The position numbers were made by a program, and so were the translations under genes. Source: an uncultured Oscillospiraceae bacterium (GTDB taxonomy: Bacteria; Bacillota; Clostridia; Oscillospirales; Acutalibacteraceae). From it: a DNA stretch of 9,280 nucleotides. The DNA is taken from the NCBI GenBank assembly GCA_900543525.1, contig UQRS01000085.1:1-9280 (forward strand). Direction: 5' to 3'. This document shows positions 1 to 6,363 of the stretch, piece by piece; position 1 is the first letter of the stretch; each line of letters starts with the position of its first letter. The notes beneath the pieces were generated by a model. It did no database searches. It was not told where the DNA came from and worked only from the letters and a program-made list of their open reading frames with translations.

Positions 1-38
1 GCCCGACCCCTCCCCATTTTGCCGAACCGCACACTACG

Positions 39-64
39 GCCGGCAGCGTTTGCCGGCGTGTTTT
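39..64 (+). terminator. Stem-loop with short T-run, possible weak terminator of an upstream gene
   Basis: GCCGGCA (39-45) and TGCCGGC (51-57) form a perfect 7-bp stem with a 5-nt loop. GTG and then TTTT (61-64) follow. The T-run is short and offset by three bases, so termination is only a suggestion. If it is real, the DNA before about 140 is intergenic and the open frame running through it is not translated. Confidence 0.3.
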
Positions 65-102
65 CGAATCAGCCATGGCGTCCGGCAAGCAAGAGGACGT
101 GC

Positions 103-120
103 CCGGCTTCAAAAAGCCGG
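103..120 (+). other. Perfect stem-loop upstream of the Wzy-family gene
   Basis: CCGGCTT (103-109) pairs perfectly with AAGCCGG (114-120) around the loop CAAA. No T-run follows, so it is not an intrinsic terminator. It ends 23 nt before the Shine-Dalgarno at 144 and may be a leader structure. Chance occurrence in GC-rich DNA is possible. Confidence 0.35.
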
Positions 121-143
121 CCGGCGCAGAGCGCGCCGCCAGC

Positions 144-149
144 GGAGGT
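144..149 (+). promoter_or_regulatory. Strong Shine-Dalgarno that points at an ATC codon
   Basis: GGAGGT followed by GAG is a near-ideal ribosome binding site. The codon 7 nt downstream, in the frame of the Wzy-family gene, is ATC at 157. No ATG, GTG or TTG lies 4-14 nt downstream in that frame. The site argues that translation starts about here and not at the TTG at 19, but the start codon itself is non-standard. Confidence 0.55.
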
Positions 150-156
150 GAGAAAA

Positions 157-1401
157 ATCTCAACATCAGAGAACAGACGGCCTTACACAAATCTGATCGA
201 CCGGATTTTCAGCGATCAAAATATCCTTTATATACTGGCCGTGTCGGTCTTTCTGCCTTATATTTTTACAATAATCATCCTTCTTTTTATGGCGGCCTTT
301 GTGTTGATCTGCCCGCGGACAAGGGGGCGCATCTTCTGCCACAAGGGGGCAAAGTGGCTCTTCCCCTTTTTCGCCGTCAGCTTCGGCGCGTCCATCGCCT
401 ATCAAAACTGGATCGGGCTGCTCGCGGGTATAGGCATGTTTGCCATCCTGACGCTGGGGCTGTTTGCCCGATCGGCCTTCACGGTGAAAACATACGAGCA
501 CATGCTGCACATCATCTGCATGATCAGCATACCGATCGGCGTCGTCGCGTTTTTGGAGCGTATCTTTCTTCAGCTCCGGCATCCCGAGCTGTACAGCTTC
601 CGCTGCATATCGGTTTTTTTCAACGCCAACTATTTCGCGACCATCGCGGCAACCGTTGTCATCATCTGCGCGTACAAGGTCGGCGCTCATCAGGGGAACC
701 GGATGCTTTATTTCGGCATTGCGCTGCTCAACATGTTCAGCGCCTATTTAAGCGGCAGCCTCTTCGTATGGGTGGAGATTTTCATCGGCGTCGCGCTGGT
801 TTTCTTCCTCCTGCGCAAGCATGAGATGCTGAGCGGCCTCCTGCTTGGGGGCGGGCTGTTCTGCTTCATCCTGTATTTCGCGCCGGGGCTTCTTCTGCCC
901 CGCCTGACCGAGTCGCCGCTGACCACCGAACGGCGGATCGATATATGGAGGACGACCATCCACGCCTTTCTGGACACGCCGCTGTTCGGGCGGGGACCGA
1001 TGACCTACTTCCACTGCTACGCCGACTATCCCGGAAGCTATCCGACCACGCACGCCCACAACATTTATCTCGACCCGCTGCTCAGCTACGGCATCGTGGG
1101 CACCCTTTTCCTCCTGCTTTTTGTGTTGAGTTACCTGCGCCCGCTGGTGCACTGCCTGCGCTCGAGGCCGGATGAGAAAATTTCGGTTTTGCTCAGCGCC
1201 GTGATTGCCGCAGCCGCCATCCACGGAATCACCGACCTCACCCTCCTCTGGGTGCAGACCGGGCTTTTGTTTATGCTGATCCTCGGAGGGCTGAATCTTT
1301 GCGAGAGGCGGGCAACCCGTTCTCCCCAGCACCGCGGGCAGGCGCTTCCGGCCGAGCCGCAGCCTCCGACCGCGAAAGCGGAAGATTTCTACCGCACATA
1401 A
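157..1401 (+). CDS. O-antigen ligase / Wzy polymerase family membrane protein (Wzy_C domain), start uncertain
   Basis: Multi-pass membrane protein, probably a polymerase or ligase of surface polysaccharide acting at the outer face of the membrane. About ten or eleven hydrophobic segments alternate with short charged loops. Numbered from the codon at 157 (414 residues), the family signature lies in the large loop before the last helices: RIDIW at about residue 260, PLFGRGP shortly after, and HAHN at 299-302, followed by a helix containing SYGIVG. This order (R..IW, G.G, HxHN, GxxG) is typical of Wzy_C proteins. FFNANYFA in an earlier helix also fits the family. The C-terminal 30 residues are Ala/Pro-rich and hydrophilic. 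The start is unresolved. The frame is open to base 1, with a TTG at 19 that lacks a ribosome binding site. The only good Shine-Dalgarno (144-149) sits 7 nt before ATC at 157, and a GTG at 148 overlaps it. I chose 157 because spacing and protein length fit. Substrate is unknown. Family confidence is high; start confidence is low. Confidence 0.85.
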   Translation: MSTSENRRPYTNLIDRIFSDQNILYILAVSVFLPYIFTIIILLFMAAFVLICPRTRGRIFCHKGAKWLFPFFAVSFGASIAYQNWIGLLAGIGMFAILTLGLFARSAFTVKTYEHMLHIICMISIPIGVVAFLERIFLQLRHPELYSFRCISVFFNANYFATIAATVVIICAYKVGAHQGNRMLYFGIALLNMFSAYLSGSLFVWVEIFIGVALVFFLLRKHEMLSGLLLGGGLFCFILYFAPGLLLPRLTESPLTTERRIDIWRTTIHAFLDTPLFGRGPMTYFHCYADYPGSYPTTHAHNIYLDPLLSYGIVGTLFLLLFVLSYLRPLVHCLRSRPDEKISVLLSAVIAAAAIHGITDLTLLWVQTGLLFMLILGGLNLCERRATRSPQHRGQALPAEPQPPTAKAEDFYRT

Positions 1402-1477
1402 AGGCCGTGCGAGAAGGCGGTGCAGCAGAAGCCGCCGCACATAAAAGCCGCGTAAGAAGGCGGTGCTGCAGAAGCCG
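1392..1477 (+). repeat. 43-nt imperfect tandem duplication at the 3' end of the Wzy-family gene
   Basis: Two adjacent units, 1392-1434 and 1435-1477, match at 38 of 43 positions by direct alignment. Unit 1 starts inside the last codons of the Wzy-family gene and contains its stop codon (TAA, 1399-1401). A short third similarity (CCGC) begins at 1478. The motif CGGAAGATTT occurs on both sides, at 1379 and 1485, so the duplicated block may be somewhat longer. Each unit holds GGCGG and CCGCC arms able to form a small hairpin. The period is not a multiple of three, which argues against coding. From 1490 to 1590 I see nothing further. Confidence 0.75.
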
Positions 1478-1595
1478 CCGCATCCGGAAGATTTTACACC
1501 CCGCCTCTTTGGCCGCACCCTCCACGCCGTGCTTTCTGCCCCATTGCTTTAAGCTGTGTCTCTCTAAGCCGCACGCCTTTTATAAAAAGTCAAAT

Positions 1596-1620
1596 AACCC
1601 CCGGCAGTGCCGGGGGTTTT
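1596..1620 (+). terminator. Intrinsic terminator downstream of the Wzy-family gene
   Basis: AACCCCCGGC (1596-1605) pairs perfectly with GCCGGGGGTT (1609-1618) around the loop AGT, and the T-run at 1617-1620 overlaps the end of the stem. The hairpin is very GC-rich but the T-run is short. It lies about 195 nt after the Wzy-family stop codon and just before a second, stronger terminator. Confidence 0.75.
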
Positions 1621-1628
1621 CACTTGGC

Positions 1629-1678
1629 AAAAAAACGCGCCGAACCCGGTTTTGCTTCCGGGTTCGGCGCGTTTTTTT
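1629..1678. terminator. Bidirectional intrinsic terminator between convergent genes
   Basis: A perfect 21-bp stem pairs 1629-1649 with 1658-1678 around an 8-nt loop. Seven A residues (1629-1635) lead in on the left and seven T residues (1672-1678) end it on the right, so it can terminate on either strand. The lipoprotein stop codon on the minus strand ends at 1689, only ten bases away, so this is its terminator. It also backs up the terminator at 1596 for the rightward gene. Confidence 0.93.
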
Positions 1679-1688
1679 GTTATCGGAT

Positions 1689-2828
1689 TTACCGGCTGGC
1701 CGTCGTTCCCGTAGAACCGCTTGTGCTGCTCTTGGGATACTCGATCTTGGAGGGGTTGAAGCGATCCACCGCATAGCTGTTCGTCTGAACCTCCAGCGCG
1801 GCCGCGTCAGCCTTGATCTTCTCTTCAAACTCGCTCTGCTTCAGGATATACAGCGCCGGCTCGGTGAGGGTGGAAATGTACTTCTCATTATCCAGCACAT
1901 TCTGATACTTGTACATCACCAGGGACTTATCATCATCGTCGATCACCTTGACCTCGCCCACAGCAAGCGCCGAGGCCTCATCCCAATGATCGTGGGTGTA
2001 GTAGCTGGAGGAAACATACGACTGCGCCGCCTCGCTCACGAAAACAGTGGCGTAGATCGACTCATCACTCGTGTCAGCCGAAGAGGTGTCAGCCGACGGA
2101 TTCTCCTCCAGATAAAGGGGGCCGAACTTCTCCCCATTGCGGAGGCGCTGGGCGTAGGTCTGCGCCTTTTCCTTGATCGCGGCAATCTCCTCCTCCGAAT
2201 AGTCGACGGTGTTGTTGTCGCTGTCCTTATAGCTGTAGGAAAGAGTGAGCACATTCACCGGCGCGAAATTGGCGGAGATGGTGCTCCGAACCTCCTCATC
2301 CGCGACCGGGTCGGTGCCGTCGGCGCCGTAAACGCTCATGAAGCAGGCCTTGGACTTATAGCTGTAGGAGAAATACTCCTTGTAGGTCGACAGGCTGACG
2401 CCGTTCGGCTCATACATCTGCGAATAACCGTAGGTGTTCCAGTAGTGATTCACATATGTATCAATCATCGACTGATCCTCATCCGAGAGGGTCAGCTCTC
2501 TGTCCTTGAACATGGTCATATAGGCTGCGTACTCCGCCGCAACCTCCTGCGCGCGGTTCTTGACCCAGGCGGAGAAATCGGTGTCATCCACCTTCTGCGC
2601 ATAGTAGTCCACCGTGTTGGAATCATAATCCGTATTGTCGGCGTTGGCTTTGTCCACCGCGTCGCGTGCCTCTCCATCCGCCTGGATCAAAAAGCACATA
2701 TACATGGCGCTTGTGATGTCCACATCTCCGATGGTGAGCGCCACCTCGTTCTTCGGATGGCAGGCCGCAAAGGAGGCCAGCATCAGGACGGCCAGCAGCG
2801 CCGCCGTCATCTTTTTCAAGAGGTTCAT
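1689..2828 (-). CDS. Lipoprotein foldase, SurA/PrsA-like with degenerate parvulin domain
   Basis: A 379-residue secreted lipoprotein, probably a membrane-anchored chaperone for exported proteins. Residues 1-22 form a lipoprotein signal peptide: two lysines, a hydrophobic core, and FAAC with the lipidated cysteine at 23. VALTIGDVDIT follows, as in SurA N-terminal domains (gene product reading its own IGDxxIT strand). An alpha-helical chaperone region runs to about residue 185. A parvulin-like region runs from about 187 to 325 and includes the LRNGEKFGPL helix and a late ALAVGEVKVIDDD segment. The His expected in the first strand (HIL in active parvulins) is Asn here (VNVL), and the last strand has LVMYKYQ where GYHI is usual, so isomerase activity is doubtful. 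The tail is Ser/Thr-rich and low-complexity. The ATG at 2828 is preceded by AAAGGA 9 nt upstream and also by a closer GGAG. It lies after secA on the same strand but has its own promoter. Prodigious Tyr/Asp/Ser content is normal for an extracytoplasmic protein. Family assignment is moderate; catalysis is inferred to be absent. Confidence 0.8.
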   Translation of the reverse strand: MNLLKKMTAALLAVLMLASFAACHPKNEVALTIGDVDITSAMYMCFLIQADGEARDAVDKANADNTDYDSNTVDYYAQKVDDTDFSAWVKNRAQEVAAEYAAYMTMFKDRELTLSDEDQSMIDTYVNHYWNTYGYSQMYEPNGVSLSTYKEYFSYSYKSKACFMSVYGADGTDPVADEEVRSTISANFAPVNVLTLSYSYKDSDNNTVDYSEEEIAAIKEKAQTYAQRLRNGEKFGPLYLEENPSADTSSADTSDESIYATVFVSEAAQSYVSSSYYTHDHWDEASALAVGEVKVIDDDDKSLVMYKYQNVLDNEKYISTLTEPALYILKQSEFEEKIKADAAALEVQTNSYAVDRFNPSKIEYPKSSTSGSTGTTASR

Positions 2829-2911
2829 TTACTCCATTCCTTTCAAAGCATTCAGAAAGGCCGGCCGCCAAAAGCCGTTCCGGCCGTCTGAACAAGTTTC
2901 GTACAGATGAG

Positions 2912-2940
2912 ATTATACAGGAAAAGCCTGAAAAAGTCTA
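2912..2940 (-). promoter_or_regulatory. Sigma-A-type promoter for the lipoprotein gene
   Basis: On the minus strand TAGACT (2940-2935) and a consensus TATAAT (2917-2912) are separated by exactly 17 nt. Transcription should begin near 2905, giving a leader of about 77 nt. That leader contains GGCCGG and CCGGCC arms. I found no U-tract terminator between the secA stop and this promoter, so the lipoprotein may be read both from here and by read-through from secA. Confidence 0.75.
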
Positions 2941-3035
2941 CACCCCGCGTGCAAATTTCGGACAATTTTGCCAATTTTTTGCCAAAGGGATAAAGTCCTG
3001 CGCTCCCACTTCAAAGGCAGGGCGGACAAAGCGGC

Positions 3036-5783
3036 CTATTCCTCATCCTTGCCGCAGCAGCGCTTATACTTTTTGCCGCTGCCGCAGGGGCAGAGCGCAT
3101 TCTTGCTGACCTTACCCTTGCCGCGGACGGTTTTGCTCGCGGCGTCGCTGCCGTCCCCGCCGCTGCTGGCCGTCTCGGTCGCGACCTTTTCCCGCTTGAC
3201 CTGCTCCTCATTGCGGATCTGCACGCTGAGGATCAGACGGCTGGTCTCCTCCCGGATCGACTCGGTCATGGCGTTGAACATGTCATAACCCTCGTTGCGG
3301 TACTCGACCACCGGGTCATGCTGGCCGTAGGCGCGCAGATGAATGCCCCGCCGCAGCTCATCCATGGCGTCGATGTGATCCATCCAGTGCGAGTCGACGC
3401 TCCGCAGCAGAATAACCCGCTCCAACTCGCGCATGATCGGCTCGCCGAACTTCTCCTCCCGCTCGGCGTACTTCGCGTGCGCCCGCGCCTTCAGGTCGGA
3501 GGCAATCTCCTCCTTTGAGGTGTTGCCAAGCTCCTCCGGTGAGAAGCGGTAATCCGTCGGCGTGGTCAGCCAGCCGAGAAAATAATCCCGGAAGCCTTCG
3601 ATATTCCAGTTGTCGTGAATGCTGTCCGAAAGGTACCGGGTCGCCTCACTCTCGATCGTCTCGTCAATCATGCCGAGAATGGAATCCTTGACATCCGAGC
3701 CGTCCAGCACCTTGTTCCGCTGGCTGTAGATCAGCTCGCGCTGCTTGTTCATAACGTCGTCAAAGTCCAGCACGCTCTTGCGCTGGGCGAAATTGCGGGC
3801 CTCTACCTTTTCCTGCGCGCTTTCGATGGATTTGGAGAGGATCTTGGTCTCGATCGGCATATTCTCGTCAACCTTGAGGGTTTCCATCAGGTTGTAGATC
3901 CGCTGGCCGCCGAACAGACGCATCAGATCATCCTCCAGCGAGATGAAGAAGCGCGTCTCACCCGGGTCGCCCTGCCGGCCGGCGCGGCCGCGCAGCTGGT
4001 TGTCGATCCGACGGGACTCATGCCGCTCGGTACCCAGAATGCAGAGGCCGCCGGCCGCCCGGACCTGTTCGGCCTCCGGCGCGATCTCGGCCTTGAACCG
4101 GGCGTTCAGCTCGGCAAATTTCTCTCTGGCTGCGATGATGTCGGCGTCGTCGGTCTCCCCATACCCGGTCGCCTCATTGATCAGCATTTCGCTGTAGCCC
4201 TGATGCCGCATCTCGGCCTTGGCCAGATACTCGGCGTTACCGCCCAGCATGATATCGGTACCGCGGCCGGCCATGTTGGTCGCGATGGTCACGGCGCCGA
4301 GCTTTCCGGCCTGCGCGACAATCTCGGCCTCCTTTTCATGATGCTTGGCGTTGAGGACGTTGTGCTTTATCCCCCGCTTCTTCAGCAGGGAGGAAAGCAG
4401 CTCGGATTTTTCAATCGTGACGGTGCCGACCAGCACCGGCTGCCCCTTCTTGTGGCAGGCCTCAATCGTGTCGATGACGGCGCGGAATTTGGCCTGCTCG
4501 GTTTTATAGATCACGTCCGGCTGATCGACGCGCGCGACCGGCTTGTTGGTCGGAATCTCCACCACGTCGAGGGAGTAAATCTGCTGAAACTCGGTCTCCT
4601 CCGTCTTGGCCGTGCCGGTCATACCGGCCAGCTTCTGATACAGGCGGAAGAAATTCTGGAAGGTGATGGTCGCCAGCGTCTTGGACTCATGCGCGACGGT
4701 AACGCCCTCCTTGGCCTCGATCGCCTGATGCAGCCCCTCGTTATACCGGCGGCCGAACATCAGACGGCCGGTGTACTCATCGACAATGACAACCTCACCG
4801 TCCTTGACGACATAATCGACGTCCCGCTTCATGATGCCGTGGGCACGGATGGCCTGCTGCACATGGTGGGCGATGGTGATGTTGTCGGCATCATTGAGGT
4901 TGTCGATTCCAAAATAGCTTTCGGCCTTCTTCACGCCGGCGGGGGTGAGGGTGCAGGTCTTGGCCTTTTCATCCACGATATAGTCGCCCTCGTCGCCCAG
5001 AAGCTCGTCATTATCCTCTTTATTATTCAGCTCGCGGACGACAACCTTTTTCAGTCCCCGGGCAAAGTGGTCGGCCTTGGTGTACAGGTCGGTCGACTTG
5101 TCCCCCTGGCCGGAGATGATCAGCGGTGTTCTCGCCTCATCAATCAAAATGGAGTCCACCTCGTCCACAATCGCGTAGTTGTGGCCGCGCTGCACCCGGT
5201 TCTCCTTATAAATCACCATATTGTCGCGGAGGTAGTCGAAGCCCAGCTCGTTGTTGGTGGCGTAGGTGATGTCGGCGTTATACGCCTCCCGCTTCTCCTC
5301 ATTATTCATACCGTGGACGATCAGGCCGACCGAAAGCCCCATGAAGCGATAGACCTTTCCCATCCACTCGGAGTCGCGGCGCGCCAGATAGTCGTTGACC
5401 GTGACGATGTGTACCCCTTTGCCCGACAGGGCGTTGAGGTAGGCCGGCAGGGTAGCGACCAGCGTTTTGCCTTCACCGGTTTTCATCTCACTGATACGGC
5501 CCTGATGCAGGATGATGCCGCCCAGAATCTGCACCGGGAAGTGCCGCAGGCCGAGCACGCGGTCGGACGCCTCTCTGCAGGCGGCGAAGGCCTCCGGCAA
5601 AATGTCGTCGAGCGTTGCGCCGCCGGCCAGCCGCTCTTTAAACTCATTGGTTTTTTCCCGCAGTTCATCATCCGACAGGGCTTTATATTGATCCTCCAAC
5701 GCCAGCACCGCCTGCTGCAAGGGGAGGATGCGCTTAATTTCCTTTGCGCTGTAGTTCCCAAAGATTTTCGTTAAAATACTCAA
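3036..5783 (-). CDS. secA: Protein translocase ATPase subunit SecA
   Basis: SecA is the ATPase motor that drives unfolded precursor proteins through the SecYEG channel; it acts in the cytoplasm and at the inner face of the membrane. The 915 residues are full length. The N-terminus SILTKIFGNYSAKEIKR is typical. Walker A MKTGEGKT is at 100-107 (K106), and the DEVD Walker B box at 207-210 is followed by the SILIDEARTPLIISG block. NBD2 has NMAGRGTDIMLGG, then GTERHESRRIDNQ and RGRAGRQGDPG. About 60 residues (roughly 516-579) separate MLGGN from GGLCILGTE; this insertion is absent from B. subtilis SecA, common in Clostridia, and explains most of the extra length. The C-terminus is a zinc-binding SEC-C tail with Cys 898, 900, 909 and 910. 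The start is TTG: its position matches the conserved family N-terminus, and AAGGCGG lies 10 nt upstream. It is divergent from the membrane-protein operon and upstream of a lipoprotein foldase. This is a core gene with no sign of damage. Confidence 0.98.
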   Translation of the reverse strand: MSILTKIFGNYSAKEIKRILPLQQAVLALEDQYKALSDDELREKTNEFKERLAGGATLDDILPEAFAACREASDRVLGLRHFPVQILGGIILHQGRISEMKTGEGKTLVATLPAYLNALSGKGVHIVTVNDYLARRDSEWMGKVYRFMGLSVGLIVHGMNNEEKREAYNADITYATNNELGFDYLRDNMVIYKENRVQRGHNYAIVDEVDSILIDEARTPLIISGQGDKSTDLYTKADHFARGLKKVVVRELNNKEDNDELLGDEGDYIVDEKAKTCTLTPAGVKKAESYFGIDNLNDADNITIAHHVQQAIRAHGIMKRDVDYVVKDGEVVIVDEYTGRLMFGRRYNEGLHQAIEAKEGVTVAHESKTLATITFQNFFRLYQKLAGMTGTAKTEETEFQQIYSLDVVEIPTNKPVARVDQPDVIYKTEQAKFRAVIDTIEACHKKGQPVLVGTVTIEKSELLSSLLKKRGIKHNVLNAKHHEKEAEIVAQAGKLGAVTIATNMAGRGTDIMLGGNAEYLAKAEMRHQGYSEMLINEATGYGETDDADIIAAREKFAELNARFKAEIAPEAEQVRAAGGLCILGTERHESRRIDNQLRGRAGRQGDPGETRFFISLEDDLMRLFGGQRIYNLMETLKVDENMPIETKILSKSIESAQEKVEARNFAQRKSVLDFDDVMNKQRELIYSQRNKVLDGSDVKDSILGMIDETIESEATRYLSDSIHDNWNIEGFRDYFLGWLTTPTDYRFSPEELGNTSKEEIASDLKARAHAKYAEREEKFGEPIMRELERVILLRSVDSHWMDHIDAMDELRRGIHLRAYGQHDPVVEYRNEGYDMFNAMTESIREETSRLILSVQIRNEEQVKREKVATETASSGGDGSDAASKTVRGKGKVSKNALCPCGSGKKYKRCCGKDEE

Positions 5784-5899
5784 AATCCTTTACCCGCCTT
5801 TTTCTTTAAATTCCGCCGCTCCCGCAAAAGGACAATAGGACGGCAGAGTTGCGGCCAAAACGCTATACAAAGCATAATGCCCGAGCATACTATGAACAC

Positions 5900-5908
5900 A
5901 TTATAACA
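5900..5908 (-). promoter_or_regulatory. Extended -10 promoter for secA
   Basis: Read on the minus strand this is TGTTATAAT, a perfect TG-n-TATAAT extended -10 element. The sequence at 17-nt spacing (CTTTAT) is a poor -35, which is common for extended -10 promoters. Transcription would start near 5893 and give secA a leader of about 110 nt. That leader has a possible CCGCAA/TTGCGG stem but no recognisable riboswitch. Confidence 0.6.
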
Positions 5909-5927
5909 CAAAGGCAGAAAAAATAAA

Positions 5928-5949
5928 GTACAAATTGTTAAATCTGTAC
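5928..5949. promoter_or_regulatory. Inverted repeat between divergent promoters, candidate operator
   Basis: GTACA (5928-5932) and TGTAC (5945-5949) are inverted with 12 nt between them, and the AT-rich spacer contains AATTGTTAA. The site sits between the secA -10 and the rightward -35 and touches the secA -35 region. This placement suits a repressor or activator site, but short AT-rich inverted repeats occur by chance and no regulator gene is nearby. Confidence 0.3.
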
Positions 5950-5957
5950 GCCGTCAG

Positions 5958-5986
5958 TTTACTTTCCGGAACGGATGGATTATAAT
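5958..5986 (+). promoter_or_regulatory. Sigma-A-type promoter for the membrane-protein/GH13 operon
   Basis: TTTACT (5958-5963) and consensus TATAAT (5981-5986) are 17 nt apart. Transcription should start near 5993. This is the only good rightward promoter I find before the gene at 6423, so the transcript would carry an unusually long untranslated leader of about 430 nt. Confidence 0.7.
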
Positions 5987-6048
5987 GATCTCTATATAAA
6001 ATCGGATGCAGCCTTCCCCTTACGGCCGCCGTCCCGGAACAGGGAGGC

Positions 6049-6108
6049 CTCTTTGCCGGAGGGCAGGTCTCCTCGCCGGAGGGTGGATCTCTTTGCCGGA
6101 GAGAGGGG
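6049..6108 (+). repeat. Three 20-bp tandem repeats, each with a mini-hairpin
   Basis: Units start at 6049, 6069 and 6089, an exact 20-bp period. Each has the core GCCGGAG preceded by a pyrimidine-rich arm and followed by purines. The arms can pair within each unit: CCTC with GAGG in the first, CTCC with GGAG in the second, CTCT with AGAG in the third. The arms differ but stay complementary, which suggests that pairing is kept. The units diverge most after the core. Confidence 0.65.
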
Positions 6109-6138
6109 AGGCGTGTTCGTCCGGCTGTCCGGCCGTCC

Positions 6139-6313
6139 GGCTATGCGCGCCTCGGCTGTTCCCCGCGCCCACCGCGCCTGCTGCCTCAGCTGTGGAGGCA
6201 GATATGCCTCTGTGGCTTTGGCTATACACGCCTCGACCGATTCCCATGCCTCAGCCGCTCCGGCTGCTCCGGCCATCTCTGCTGCCTCGGCTGTTTCTCA
6301 CGCCGACAGCGCC
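6139..6313 (+). repeat. Degenerate GC-rich repeat family in the leader
   Basis: A block starting GCCTCGGCTGTT occurs at 6149-6178 and again at 6284-6313, matching at 25 of 30 positions. A weaker copy lies at about 6220-6257, aligning from GGCTAT through GCCTCG and TTCCC to the copy at 6139. The spacing is irregular (81 and 51 bp between GGCTAT-like starts), so this looks like an eroded repeat cluster, not a fresh tandem array. In one frame the two best copies both encode RLF..PTAP, which follows from the DNA repeat and is not evidence of a gene. Confidence 0.5.
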
Positions 6314-6330
6314 GACCGACCTCGGCCACT

Positions 6331-6363
6331 CCGGCCGCTCTGCCGCTTTACGCGGCAGGCCGG
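6331..6363 (+). other. Bulged stem-loop in the leader
   Basis: CTGCCGC (6340-6346) pairs with GCGGCAG (6352-6358) around TTTAC. The stem continues as CCGGC (6331-6335) with GCCGG (6359-6363) across a 4-nt bulge, giving 12 pairs. No T-run follows on this strand; an A7 run follows after 11 nt, so it is not a rightward terminator. It is the most stable-looking single hairpin in the leader. Confidence 0.55.

Noticed and set aside
748..1518. A 256-codon minus-strand frame opposite the Wzy-family gene
   Set aside because: It is the antisense of a clear membrane protein and runs through the 43-nt duplication; its composition is Arg/Gln-rich shadow sequence.
1299..2891. A 530-codon plus-strand frame across the intergenic region and antisense to the lipoprotein
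   Set aside because: It spans two intrinsic terminators and the complement of a clear lipoprotein gene, and its product shows no family features.
3615..5774. A 719-codon open frame antisense to secA
   Set aside because: It overlaps secA over its whole length, has no domain, and reads as hydrophobic/Asp/Gly-rich antisense of codon-biased DNA. Long antisense frames are common opposite GC-rich genes.
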